Below, in pieces: positions 17,405 to 26,462 of a stretch of 64,000 nt of DNA. The number at the start of each line of letters is the position of its first letter. Positions within the stretch are counted from its first letter, which is position 1. The notes below the pieces were generated by a model. The model was not told the origin of the DNA and made no database searches. It was given only the letters and a program-made list of their open reading frames with translations. The DNA comes from Pueribacillus sp041725775. GTDB lineage: Bacteria > Bacillota > Bacilli > Bacillales > UBA6769. The position numbers and the translations under genes were made by a program. Location of the stretch: NCBI RefSeq assembly GCF_041725775.1, contig NZ_JBEUEL010000002.1, positions 1-64,000 on the forward strand. Direction: 5' to 3'.

Positions 17405-17767
17405 TCAGCTTAATGTCTTTTTTATAGCTTCGATCACACGGTCTGCTTGAAATGGTTTTACGATGAAGTCTTTTGCACCTGCTTGAATGGCTTCTATAAC
17501 CATTGCCTGTTGCCCCATCGCCGAACACATGACAATCTTAGCATCAGGATCCATATCTTTAATTTTTTTCAATGATGTGATTCCATCCATTTCAGGCATC
17601 GTAATATCCATCGTTACTAAATCGGGATTTAATTCTTTATATTTTTCAACAGCCTCTGCACCATCTCCAGCTTCACCGACAACTTCAAATCCATTTTTTG
17701 TTAAAATATCTTTAATCATCATGCGCATAAAAGCTGCATCGTCAACGATTAAAATCCGATTTCCCAT
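17405..17767 (-). CDS. cheY: Chemotaxis response regulator CheY
   Basis: 120-residue single receiver domain. The acidic pocket is Asp9-Asp10, the phosphorylation site is Asp54 in DLVTMDITMPEMDG, and the conserved Thr/Ser and Lys lie in CSAMGQQ and DFIVKPF. In B. subtilis CheY-P binds FliM and FliY and promotes counter-clockwise rotation. Placed between fliY and fliO as in B. subtilis. Confidence 0.97.
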   Translation of the reverse strand: MGNRILIVDDAAFMRMMIKDILTKNGFEVVGEAGDGAEAVEKYKELNPDLVTMDITMPEMDGITSLKKIKDMDPDAKIVMCSAMGQQAMVIEAIQAGAKDFIVKPFQADRVIEAIKKTLS

Positions 17768-17785
17768 CTCTGTATTCCCCCTGAA

Positions 17786-18934
17786 TTATTGTAAGTTTCT
17801 AATGCGTTCTTTTTGGCTAATGATATCGGTGACACGAACACCAAAGTTTTCATCTATAACAACAACTTCGCCTTTTGCAATGAGCTTATTATTAACTAAA
17901 ATGTCGACAGGTTCTCCAGCGAGCTTATCAAGTTCAACAATCGAGCCAGCAGATAAATTTAAAATATCTTTAATAGCTTGACTCGTTCTCCCTAATTCAA
18001 CTGTGACAGATAACGGAATATCAAGTAGTAAATCTAAATTTTGTGTATCAGCTGGTTGCTGAGGAACGTCATGAAAGTCTGAAAAGGCAGCTGGTTGTAC
18101 TGAAGATGCTTGTACTTGTTCCATTCGATTACTAGTCGCTGTTGAATCATTTGTTTGCATTTTTTCTCCTTGAGATCTAACTTCTTTTTTTTCCATTTCA
18201 GCTTCACGTTTCAACTCCTCTTCAGCGATTGGGTTCAACTCCTCTTCGGCCATTGGATTCAATAAATCATTCACCATTTTTTTTGCAAAAGGTATGGGCA
18301 AAATTTGCATAATTTTTGAATCAATTAACTGCCCAACTTTTAGTGAGAATGAAACTTTCACTAAAAAATTATCGTTTGGAATTTTATCCGTACCTTCACC
18401 TTTTTTTACATTTAACTTCTCAATCGTCGGTGGTGAAATATCAACTTTTTTATTAAAAATGGTAGACATAGATGTCGATGCTGAACCCATCATTTGATTC
18501 ATTGCTTCTTGAACCGCACTTAATTGAATCTCATTTAATGTCTCTTCAGATAGATTTGTGCCATCTCCCCCGAGCATTAAATCGGCAATAATTTTTGCAT
18601 CACTTTCATGAATAACGAGAACATTTTCTCCTTCAAAACCTTCCGTATATTTCACGTTGATCGCAACGTTTGGCTCTGGAAATTCAACCGCCAAGTTGTC
18701 CCTAACAATTAATGATACTGAAGGAGTAGTTATATCGACTTTCTGATCTAACAGTAACGATAATGCAGTTGACGCACTTCCAAACGAGATATTCCCCATT
18801 TCACCAAGTGCATCCTGTTCAATGATTGATAAGTGTTCTTCTAAATTGACACCTTCATCTTGCGTTTGCACAGACTCATCATCGCCTTTTAGCAATGCAT
18901 CGATTTCTTCCTGGGAAAGCATATCATCACTCAT
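17786..18934 (-). CDS. fliY: Flagellar switch protein and CheY-P phosphatase FliY
   Basis: 382 residues. The N-terminal peptide LSQEEIDALL resembles the CheY-binding peptide of FliM. A CheC-like phosphatase domain follows with ExxN sites DALGEMGN and SAVQEAMN, then a variable linker, and a C-terminal FliN-type domain (DIPLSVTVELGRTSQAIKDI). The linker has a duplicated octapeptide LNP(M/I)AEEE encoded by a DNA repeat. It overlaps fliM by eight bases. Confidence 0.96.
   Translation of the reverse strand: MSDDMLSQEEIDALLKGDDESVQTQDEGVNLEEHLSIIEQDALGEMGNISFGSASTALSLLLDQKVDITTPSVSLIVRDNLAVEFPEPNVAINVKYTEGFEGENVLVIHESDAKIIADLMLGGDGTNLSEETLNEIQLSAVQEAMNQMMGSASTSMSTIFNKKVDISPPTIEKLNVKKGEGTDKIPNDNFLVKVSFSLKVGQLIDSKIMQILPIPFAKKMVNDLLNPMAEEELNPIAEEELKREAEMEKKEVRSQGEKMQTNDSTATSNRMEQVQASSVQPAAFSDFHDVPQQPADTQNLDLLLDIPLSVTVELGRTSQAIKDILNLSAGSIVELDKLAGEPVDILVNNKLIAKGEVVVIDENFGVRVTDIISQKERIRNLQ
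18210..18257. repeat. Two-copy 24-bp tandem repeat within fliY
   Basis: Units at 18210-18233 and 18234-18257 differ at three positions. Each encodes eight residues of the FliY linker in frame, so copy-number change would lengthen or shorten the linker without frameshift. Confidence 0.8.
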
Positions 18935-19919
18935 CTACACTCACTCCTTCCTCTAACACTTCTAAAATTTGAATCGCCATTTTTTTATTGTTCGTACCTG
19001 CTTGACCGAGAAACTTAGTTTTCTCTCCAACTTTAATTGACAATGGGTGATCAATTTTTTGTCGCAGTGGAATGACATCATTCACATTGAGCTGTAAAAA
19101 ATCTTGAATTGTAATATCGGTTTCACCTAATTGAGCAATGATTGGCAAACGTGCAAGCTGTAATCTTTTTTGAAGCAATTCGGCTTCAACTTTCGAGCTT
19201 TTCTTTTGATTTTGCATCCAATAATGCATAGACAAATTTGGAATAATTGGTTCAAGCACTACGTGTGGGATACAAATGTTAATTAAACCGCTTGTTTCAG
19301 CAATTGACATCGTTAGAGAAACGACAACAACTGTTTCATTAGGTGATACAAGCTGCAAAAATTGTGGATTCACTTCAAAATCAAGCATTTTCGGTTCGAT
19401 ACCAATAATTGATTGCCATGCTTCCTGAAATGATTCTAACGAGCTTTCAAACAGTTGATTCATAAGTCTCGTTTCAATCTCTGTTAAATTATCGACTTTA
19501 TTTACACTTTCTCCCTTACCACCTAGCAATCGATCTAACATTGCAAAAGAAATGTTCGGATTTACTTCAATCAGCATTCTTCCATCAAGCGGTGGTGCTT
19601 CAAAGATGTTCATAATCGTCATTGATGGAACTGAACGAATGAACTCTTCATACGGAAGTTGTTCAACCGATGCTACTGAAATATCAACATACGTTCGTAA
19701 TTGAGCCGAAAACAACGTCGTTAATAACCTAGCAAAGTTTTCATGTACTCTCGTTAAGCTACGAATTTGATCTTTCGAAAATCGCAATGCACGTTTAAAA
19801 TCATACACTTTTATTTTTCGTGCACTTTCTTCTTCTTTTAATTTTTCCGCATCCATTTCCCCAGTTGAAATTGCAGAAAGGAGTGCGTCAATTTCATTTT
19901 GTGATAATATATCAGCCAA
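18927..19919 (-). CDS. fliM: Flagellar motor switch protein FliM
   Basis: 330 residues. The N-terminal CheY-binding peptide LSQNEIDALLSAISTGEM is followed by the middle domain with KRALRFSKDQIRSL and a C-terminal FliN-like domain. I place the start at TTG 19919, five bases after AGAGGTGA; the GTG at 19928 lies inside that ribosome-binding site and would add RP residues that relatives lack. Forms the C-ring with FliG and FliY. Confidence 0.95.
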   Translation of the reverse strand: MADILSQNEIDALLSAISTGEMDAEKLKEEESARKIKVYDFKRALRFSKDQIRSLTRVHENFARLLTTLFSAQLRTYVDISVASVEQLPYEEFIRSVPSMTIMNIFEAPPLDGRMLIEVNPNISFAMLDRLLGGKGESVNKVDNLTEIETRLMNQLFESSLESFQEAWQSIIGIEPKMLDFEVNPQFLQLVSPNETVVVVSLTMSIAETSGLINICIPHVVLEPIIPNLSMHYWMQNQKKSSKVEAELLQKRLQLARLPIIAQLGETDITIQDFLQLNVNDVIPLRQKIDHPLSIKVGEKTKFLGQAGTNNKKMAIQILEVLEEGVSVDE

Positions 19920-19954
19920 AGGCCTCACCTCTGTTTCATAAGCCTTATCAACCG

Positions 19955-20377
19955 CTATTGAATGATTTTTTGGATCGTATAAATTTGAGTAACTTCTCCA
20001 TCTTCTAAAATTTGATTGATTTCATTGATTACTGAACGTTCAAATTGAGCCAGTTTCTCATTTACTACAAATTCTTCAGCTTTCATACTCGTGAGTTCGC
20101 TGTAAATGATGTCATATACTTGGAAATCACGTTTTTCGATTTCTTTTTTTGCTTTTTTGTTGTTCAGTTGAATTTGAAATTGAATTCTTATAAATTGATC
20201 ATCATTCGTATTCGTCGTAATTTCTTTCGTTTCCCAAGAGGATGCAACAACGTCATTAATCGTTTGCTTGTCTGACTCACCGTCAAGCTTAAAATAAATA
20301 ATAACTGCAACTAGTCCAATGATAATAATGGTTAACATCGTTACTACCATCGAAAAAACAAGTCTATTTTTAACCAA
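19955..20377 (-). CDS. fliL: Flagellar basal body-associated protein FliL
   Basis: 140 residues: one N-terminal membrane helix (VVTMLTIIIIGLVAVIIYF) and an extracytoplasmic domain with FIRIQFQIQLNN typical of FliL. It associates with the stator ring around MotA/MotB-type units. It starts directly after swrD. Confidence 0.93.
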   Translation of the reverse strand: MVKNRLVFSMVVTMLTIIIIGLVAVIIYFKLDGESDKQTINDVVASSWETKEITTNTNDDQFIRIQFQIQLNNKKAKKEIEKRDFQVYDIIYSELTSMKAEEFVVNEKLAQFERSVINEINQILEDGEVTQIYTIQKIIQ

Positions 20378-20590
20378 TCATTGACCCCCCAAACCTTTTT
20401 GAAAACCTAAAATATTGATGTTTTTATAAAAGGTCATCGTCTTTTGTATAACTTCTGATTCCTTTTCTTTAACGACGACTAAATCACCATTCGTTAATTT
20501 AATCGTCGTATCTGGAAAAGATTGAACTTGCAGTATGTATAATGCATTCAATGTAAATTTTTCACCATTTAAGCGTGTCAATTCTATCAT
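20378..20590 (-). CDS. swrD: FlbD-family swarming protein SwrD
   Basis: 70 residues, opening with MIELTRLNGEKFTLN and containing DTTIKLTNGDLVVVKE, the FlbD-family pattern. In B. subtilis SwrD (YlzI) between flgE and fliL increases flagellar motor torque and is needed for swarming. Position is identical here. Its stop codon is immediately followed by fliL. Confidence 0.92.
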   Translation of the reverse strand: MIELTRLNGEKFTLNALYILQVQSFPDTTIKLTNGDLVVVKEKESEVIQKTMTFYKNINILGFQKGLGGQ

Positions 20591-20635
20591 TGATAAGTGT
20601 TCGGGCTAAGAGAAACCCCTAGCCCGTCTCCCTTC

Positions 20636-21946
20636 TTATCGTTTTAAATTTACGAGTTCTTGTAGGATTTCATCAGAAGTCGTAATAATTCTCGTATTTG
20701 CCTGGAATCCACGTTGAGCTACGATCATTTCCGTAAACTCTTCTGATAGGTCAACGTTTGACATTTCAAGGGAACCGCCATTAATAATGCCCATATCTTG
20801 CCCTGCGATTCCAATATTTGGGACACCTGAGTTATTAGAAACTTGGTAAAGATTGTCACCAGATTTCGTTAATCCTTCAGGGTTGTTAAAATTCGCAAGT
20901 GCAATTTGACCAAGACGCTGAACATTCCCGTTCGTATACACGCCGAATATTTCCCCTGCAGCTGAGATGTTAAATCCTTCTAAAAAACCTTCAGTATTTC
21001 CATCGATCGTATCGACATCAATCGTGCTTCCTGAACCATATTGAGTGATGGTTGAGAAGTCCACCGTAATAGTTAGATCTTGTGCGTTCCCATTGTAACC
21101 TTGTGTTAATTGCCCTGGTTGAAGGTTAATTTGAAAAGAGGCATTTCCTGTAACACGACCATCATCGTCAAATTGAATATTACCTAATTGATTAAATGAA
21201 TAGTTATCTCCATCAGGTAATAAATAGCCAAGTTGCCATTCTGTGCTAGAAATCTTTTGTGCAACTATTTGTAAATCATGCGTATTTCCAAGTGAATCAA
21301 CAACCTTCATACTCATCATTGCACCACTTTTTAAGCCTTCTTTTAATGCATCTTCATCGATAGGGGTATTAGGATCAAAAAGTCTGTTGTTCGTGTTATC
21401 CGCAATCTCCGTACTATCACGCAAATTCCCTTTAAAGCTAATGTTCGTTGTTGCATTCGGTGCAATCGTTGTGCCAGCGGCAATTCTTAAGTTCGACAAT
21501 TGTGAGTAATCAATGTCACCAACCGCATTTGCAGCATAGCCTTGTACGTAAAGTCCATCTGCATTAACGAGGTTCCCATTTTGGTCGAGGTAGAAGTTTC
21601 CTGCTCTCGTGTAATAGGAAAGGGATCCATCGTTTACGATAAAGAAGCCATCACCGGAAATACCTAAATCTAGTGAACGTCCTGTCGTTTGCAGGCTCCC
21701 CTGCGTATGAATCGTATCAATTGTTGAGACTTGCGACCCAAGTCCAACTTGCTTTGGGTTCGTTCCGCCGCGGTTCATTTGTGGAGAACTTGCCCCTTGT
21801 ATTTGCTGACTAACCATATCTTTAAAAGTCGTTCTGCCTTTTTTAAAGCCATACGTATTTACGTTAGCAATGTTGTTTCCAATAACGTCTAACTTAGTTT
21901 GGAAGTTTTTCAAACCACTAATCCCAGAATACATGGAACGTAACAC
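20636..21946 (-). CDS. flgE: Flagellar hook protein FlgE
   Basis: 436 residues. The N-terminal rod/hook signature is SMYSGISGLKNFQTKLDVIG, the centre has hook-basal body repeats around GRSLDLGISGDGFF, and the C-terminal block is SNVDLSEEFTEMIVAQRGFQ. The start is GTG 21946, nine bases after GGAG; the ATG at 21952 is only three bases after it. Length is much greater than the about 264 residues of B. subtilis FlgE, so the surface-exposed middle domain is longer. Confidence 0.94.
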   Translation of the reverse strand: MLRSMYSGISGLKNFQTKLDVIGNNIANVNTYGFKKGRTTFKDMVSQQIQGASSPQMNRGGTNPKQVGLGSQVSTIDTIHTQGSLQTTGRSLDLGISGDGFFIVNDGSLSYYTRAGNFYLDQNGNLVNADGLYVQGYAANAVGDIDYSQLSNLRIAAGTTIAPNATTNISFKGNLRDSTEIADNTNNRLFDPNTPIDEDALKEGLKSGAMMSMKVVDSLGNTHDLQIVAQKISSTEWQLGYLLPDGDNYSFNQLGNIQFDDDGRVTGNASFQINLQPGQLTQGYNGNAQDLTITVDFSTITQYGSGSTIDVDTIDGNTEGFLEGFNISAAGEIFGVYTNGNVQRLGQIALANFNNPEGLTKSGDNLYQVSNNSGVPNIGIAGQDMGIINGGSLEMSNVDLSEEFTEMIVAQRGFQANTRIITTSDEILQELVNLKR

Positions 21947-22027
21947 GATCATTCACTCCTTCATTTTCATTAAGCTGCTTCCGTCATTCCACAGCTCGTA
22001 TAGACCTCCGCTTCATTACGGTCCAGC

Positions 22028-22414
22028 CTATTCATCAATGACAACTGTTCCATCAATGTTAGTAAACAGATGCTCTCTTGCGCTCATGCGATCAAGTGCC
22101 GTTATGATTAGCTTGTTTGTGGTGCTAACGACGAGAGCGGCGCTGTTCGTCAATATTAATGCTTCTTTTACCCCTTTTGTTCGAGCATCGTCCACCGCTT
22201 TCTCAACTTTATTCCACGTTTCATTTGATAGAGCGATTCCTCTCTGTTGAAAACGGGTTTCCGCATGTTTGCTCATTTTTAATTTTGTTTCATTTACCAG
22301 TTCTGTTCGTAATAATTGTTTAAATGATTTTGCGTCGTTGTTTTTTTGTTTAATCGTTTCTGTATCATGTGTAGATTGCTGTTGAATCAGAGGTTGATGG
22401 ATCCTAAAATTCAT
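22028..22414 (-). CDS. Flagellar operon protein, TIGR02530 type
   Basis: 128 residues. The second half carries the pattern of the flagellar operon protein family I know as TIGR02530: SKHAETRFQQRGIAL, then ALILTNSAALVVSTTNKLIITA and FTNIDGTVVI. The exact function is not known to me; it is regularly placed between flgD and flgE, suggesting a role in hook assembly or its regulation. It follows flgD after 14 bases. Confidence 0.85.
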   Translation of the reverse strand: MNFRIHQPLIQQQSTHDTETIKQKNNDAKSFKQLLRTELVNETKLKMSKHAETRFQQRGIALSNETWNKVEKAVDDARTKGVKEALILTNSAALVVSTTNKLIITALDRMSAREHLFTNIDGTVVIDE

Positions 22415-22428
22415 GAATCAACACCACA

Positions 22429-22899
22429 CTATTCATCAGAAGGTGAATCGCCAAGTTCACGAATTTCAAAGATAAATTCTGGTTTTACTTTTTCACCATT
22501 ATCTAGCTCAAATAACATGTTTCCACCTTTAAACGAAATCGCCTTAACGATACCTGTTTTCGTTATTTCATCAACTTTTCCATCGTCTGTATCAACGTAA
22601 CTCATATACGAAATTTGCTTGCCGATCATTTGGCTATTTTGTACGATTTGTGTGTTCGTTTGATTCGCGATAAACGTTTCAAACATTTGCGTCATATTCA
22701 TCATCTGTTCAAGACTTGAAAAACTAGCCATCTGTGCAATAAACTCGCGATCTTCCATCGGGTTTAAAGGATCTTGGTTTTGCAATTGAGCGATTAAAAT
22801 TTTCATAAAATCGTCTTTGCCGAGAGAACTGTTACCCGTTGCTGATCGTCCAGGAAGATTAGATAAATATAACGAATTATCAATCGAACTATTATTCAT
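22429..22899 (-). CDS. flgD: Flagellar hook capping/scaffold protein FlgD
   Basis: 156 residues. The N-terminal signature LGKDDFMKILIAQLQNQDPL is followed by EFIAQMASFSSLEQM, then a short C-terminal part. Exported scaffold on which hook subunits polymerise. The C-terminal domain is short relative to enterobacterial FlgD, as is usual in Bacillus. Confidence 0.95.
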   Translation of the reverse strand: MNNSSIDNSLYLSNLPGRSATGNSSLGKDDFMKILIAQLQNQDPLNPMEDREFIAQMASFSSLEQMMNMTQMFETFIANQTNTQIVQNSQMIGKQISYMSYVDTDDGKVDEITKTGIVKAISFKGGNMLFELDNGEKVKPEFIFEIRELGDSPSDE

Positions 22900-22914
22900 T
22901 ACTCATCCCTTCCT

Positions 22915-24108
22915 TTATAAAATTAGCGACTCAAGCCATTCTTTAAACGATTGTTCTTCTTTATCTCGGTCGCGCTCATCTTGTCCATTTCGTTGCGCCA
23001 TTTCATGTTCATCTTGTTGATCCCGACTTGATTTCGATTGATTCTGCTGTTGCTGCTCGCTGCTTTCAGTTAGAACTTCAATCTTTTCTACTTGAATGTT
23101 TTGCGTGACAAAGGCTTGACGTAATTGATGTAATTGTGACTCGATTAAACTTTTTGCTGTCTCTGTCTGAGCTACAATTCGAGCGATCAACTGACCGTCT
23201 TGTTGGGTCAGTTTTACCGATAGTGACCCGAGATGCTCAGGGTGCAATCGAACATGTAATTGTGTTAATCCGTTTTTAAATGTTCGAAGTTGGCTACTCG
23301 CTAAAATTTTTTCAAATTGTTTAGCTAAGGCCGCTGAATCCGTTTCATTCAAGAGGTGAATTCGGAATTCCAACTGGTGAATTCGGTCCATCACCGTCTG
23401 CGGAAAAGAAATATTTTGTTGAGTCGCCATCAACCGATTGCCTTTGTCTTCTGCCGTACCGTTTTCATATTGAGCAAATTTCATATTTGCACGTTGCTCT
23501 ATTTCACTGACATTTGCGAGAATTTTTCTTATTTGTGAAAGATTGTTCACTTGTGAAATAACCGCTTCTTCTTGCTTCTGAAATTGAAAAAGCATTCGTT
23601 TATTTGGTCGATTTTCATGCTGTGATTTTGTCAAAGCAAAGACATGGAGCAAGCGTAAAATAACAGACTTTGACTCTTCATTAAATGACTGTAAAAAAGT
23701 TACGTTGTCCTTAACGTTCTGAACGTTTGCAATGTTTTCTGTTTGAATCTGAAAGATTGCAAAAAAGGAGTGTACTAAAGTATCAATGTCAACATCCATT
23801 TTTTCATTTACTTGACGTTGCCAATTCAATATATCTGGATACAATGTGATCGCTAACTCTTCACCGAAAAGTTCACTTACTTCTTCTTCTGTTAAGTTCA
23901 AAAGCAAGGATAACAGTGAATTCAATTCATGTCGCAACGTTTCATGTTCTAATGTTTCGTTCATGAACGTTTCACTATTATCAGGCAACCAGGTGACTTG
24001 CTGTTCAAGTAAATTGTGAAATGGAGATTCAGTTATACTCGGTTGAACATGTGAACCGAATGATCCGATATTACTGTTTGGTAATTGAATGAGGTTTGCG
24101 ATGTTCAC
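22915..24108 (-). CDS. fliK: Flagellar hook-length control protein FliK
   Basis: 397 residues. The poorly conserved N-terminal two thirds act as a molecular ruler. The C-terminal hook domain is recognisable by LHVRLHPEHLGSLSVKLTQQ and is followed by a hydrophilic tail rich in Gln, Asp and Arg. It interacts with FlhB to switch export specificity. Start is GTG 24108, eight bases after GGGGG; the GTG at 24117 lies within that run. Confidence 0.92.
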   Translation of the reverse strand: MNIANLIQLPNSNIGSFGSHVQPSITESPFHNLLEQQVTWLPDNSETFMNETLEHETLRHELNSLLSLLLNLTEEEVSELFGEELAITLYPDILNWQRQVNEKMDVDIDTLVHSFFAIFQIQTENIANVQNVKDNVTFLQSFNEESKSVILRLLHVFALTKSQHENRPNKRMLFQFQKQEEAVISQVNNLSQIRKILANVSEIEQRANMKFAQYENGTAEDKGNRLMATQQNISFPQTVMDRIHQLEFRIHLLNETDSAALAKQFEKILASSQLRTFKNGLTQLHVRLHPEHLGSLSVKLTQQDGQLIARIVAQTETAKSLIESQLHQLRQAFVTQNIQVEKIEVLTESSEQQQQNQSKSSRDQQDEHEMAQRNGQDERDRDKEEQSFKEWLESLIL

Positions 24109-24137
24109 TTTTTTCACCCCCTTTCAAATACAATCTT

Positions 24138-24707
24138 TCAATCTTCAGCTAATAATGCTTTCATAAGACTTGATGCACGTTTTGGCTCCAATTTCGCTAC
24201 AATTCTTCCACTATCTGATGGCTTCATCTCTTGGAGAACAGGAAGAACTTCACTATTTTGCATTTCTGAGATAATCGATGCCGCGTCTTTCGGAGACATG
24301 GATAATAGCATTTTTGCCGTCTCTTTAACACTTTGGCTTTCAAGCACCCCAGCTTCTTCAGCATTTTCTAACTGCTTTTCAAGCTTAAGTATCGTCTCTT
24401 TGGCATCGATAAGTTCATCATCTTTTTCGAGTAGTTTATTTTCCAATTCACGCAAATTTTGTTCTTGTTCATGAATTTTTGCTGTCAATCTCTCAATCTC
24501 TTTTTCCAAATTATCTTTACTATCCGTTTTTGAATCGTTCATTTCATCTTGAGAACTAGAAATAAAAGGAATGTGAGCTCCGATTGATTTCGCTTGATCA
24601 ACAACACTTTTTCCCATAAACGTCATGATGACACTGTAAACGATTAGCGCAAAAATTAATGGAATAATAACAACAAAGAAAAACCATTGTAGTTTGCTAG
24701 ACACCAT
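24138..24707 (-). CDS. ylxF: Flagellar operon protein YlxF (MotE-like)
   Basis: 189 residues: an N-terminal membrane helix (WFFFVVIIPLIFALIVYSV), a long coiled coil at about 65-125 rich in Glu and Lys, and a C-terminal MgtE-N-like block MLLSMSPKDAASIISEMQN. In B. subtilis YlxF lies between fliJ and fliK. Likely an envelope protein of the basal body; its biochemical role is uncertain. ATG 24707 fits AGGTGA better than the upstream GTG. Confidence 0.85.
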   Translation of the reverse strand: MVSSKLQWFFFVVIIPLIFALIVYSVIMTFMGKSVVDQAKSIGAHIPFISSSQDEMNDSKTDSKDNLEKEIERLTAKIHEQEQNLRELENKLLEKDDELIDAKETILKLEKQLENAEEAGVLESQSVKETAKMLLSMSPKDAASIISEMQNSEVLPVLQEMKPSDSGRIVAKLEPKRASSLMKALLAED

Positions 24708-25143
24708 ATCGTTCACCTAATTTCAAAATCGACAATTCGTCTAATTGATTATTTTCTTCTTTTTTCATTTTTGATAACACGTTCTCGATATGCTTATCTT
24801 TTAAAAGGTTATATTTTTTTACTTCTACTGACTTGTGAACGATTAAATTTCGCTTTTGCTCCATTTCAAACCTTGCATGATTAACGATCATTTGCTGTTC
24901 CATAATTGAGTTTTGTAACGACTGTAAGTGCAAGTTATACTGGCGAATCGTATCCGCCTGAACCCCGACACGCATGTTATACTCATGTTGTTTTTCAAGT
25001 TCTTCCTTTTTTTTCAGTAATTCGTATAACGTACGGGCTACACTTTCGAAACGTTGCTGAGCATTAGCAAATTCAATCTCTGAAAGATCTTTTTCTTTTT
25101 CTCTAATTTTCAACACTTTATCAAGCCGAAAATGACTAGCCAT
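24697..25143 (-). CDS. fliJ: Flagellar export chaperone FliJ
   Basis: 148 residues, almost entirely alpha-helical coiled coil. The start FRLDKVLKIREKEKDLSEIE is typical of FliJ. Soluble component of the export ATPase complex, linking FliI to FlhA. It begins two bases after the fliI stop and overlaps ylxF by eleven bases. Confidence 0.92.
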   Translation of the reverse strand: MASHFRLDKVLKIREKEKDLSEIEFANAQQRFESVARTLYELLKKKEELEKQHEYNMRVGVQADTIRQYNLHLQSLQNSIMEQQMIVNHARFEMEQKRNLIVHKSVEVKKYNLLKDKHIENVLSKMKKEENNQLDELSILKLGERYGV

Positions 25144-25145
25144 CG

Positions 25146-26462
25146 TTATTCTCCTTTATTAAATTGCGTCGTCAGCCACTCAATGGAATGTTCAAAATCA
25201 GCCTGCTCGCCAACATTCTGTTTTAAATAAGCGAGTATTTCGTCATATGCCGCAATCGCTTCATCAATCTTTTTAGATGTTCCTGTTTTATATGCACCAA
25301 TTTTAATTAAGTCTTCAGCATCTAAATAAGTTGCAAGCAAATCACGAAACTGTTGCGCTGACTGTAAATGTTCGGGAGATACAATATGATTCATAACTCT
25401 ACTTATGCTCTCTAAAATGTTAATCGCTGGAAATTGCCCCTTGTTTGCAAGGTCACGATCAAGAACAAAGTGCCCATCTAATATTCCTCTCACCGTATCA
25501 GCAATCGGCTCGTTAAAGTCATCTCCGTCAACAAGAACAGTATAAAAGGCAGTGATCGAACCAACTTCATTCGTGCCCGACCGCTCAAGCATTTTCGGCA
25601 ATAGTGAAAAAACTGAAGGTGTATACCCTTTCGTCGTAGGTGGTTCACCAATTGCTAAGCCGATTTCTCTTTGAGCCATGGCAACCCTAGTTACTGAGTC
25701 CATCATGAGCATGACGTTTTTCCCTTGATTGCGAAAATATTCTGCGATTGCTGTCGCCGTAAGGGCACCTTTTATTCTCATTAGTGCTGGCTGATCAGAA
25801 GTCGCTGCGATAACAATTGAACGTTTCAGCCCATCTTCACCTAAGTCTTTTTCAACAAATTCTAATACTTCACGTCCACGTTCACCAATTAACGCAATGA
25901 CGTTAATATCTGCACTTGAATTGCGAGCAATCATCCCGAGTAACGTACTTTTTCCAACCCCGCTTCCAGCAAATATACCGAGCCTTTGACCTTCTCCAAC
26001 AGATAAAAGACCATCAATCGCTCTCACACCAATTTCAATCGGTTTCTCAATACGACGTCGTTTAAGCGGATTTGGCGGCGGATTGTCAGTTGGGTATGAA
26101 ATTAAACCTTTCGGCAGTTCATACCCATCTAATGGTAGTCCAATTCCGTCTAATACAGTTCCGATTAATTCGGGTCCTATTTGTATATGTAGCGGTTTCC
26201 CAGTATCTTCAACTAAACAACCTGGTGATATGTACGAAACATTTGTAAAGGGCATTAACAAAACGAATTCTTCCTTAAACCCAACGACCTCAGCCATAAC
26301 ATAGCGATTTTCACGCTTTCCAATATGAAGAATGCAAACATTTCCAATCGAAGTCTCTGGACCTTTTGATTCAATCATTAACCCGACGACTTTCGTTACT
26401 TTTCCGTAACGTTTATACGGATTTGTTTGTTTTATGGCGTCATATAAAAGCTGCTCATTCAT
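25146..26462 (-). CDS. fliI: Flagellum-specific export ATPase FliI
   Basis: 438 residues, F1-beta-like ATPase that energises flagellar protein export. Walker A GSGVGKST lies near 166-173, and the block PPTTKGYTPSVFSLLPKMLERSG and Walker B MLMMDSVTR are present. ATG 26462 with GAGG upstream is used rather than an upstream in-frame start inside fliH. Overlaps the fliH end by eight bases. Confidence 0.97.
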   Translation of the reverse strand: MNEQLLYDAIKQTNPYKRYGKVTKVVGLMIESKGPETSIGNVCILHIGKRENRYVMAEVVGFKEEFVLLMPFTNVSYISPGCLVEDTGKPLHIQIGPELIGTVLDGIGLPLDGYELPKGLISYPTDNPPPNPLKRRRIEKPIEIGVRAIDGLLSVGEGQRLGIFAGSGVGKSTLLGMIARNSSADINVIALIGERGREVLEFVEKDLGEDGLKRSIVIAATSDQPALMRIKGALTATAIAEYFRNQGKNVMLMMDSVTRVAMAQREIGLAIGEPPTTKGYTPSVFSLLPKMLERSGTNEVGSITAFYTVLVDGDDFNEPIADTVRGILDGHFVLDRDLANKGQFPAINILESISRVMNHIVSPEHLQSAQQFRDLLATYLDAEDLIKIGAYKTGTSKKIDEAIAAYDEILAYLKQNVGEQADFEHSIEWLTTQFNKGE

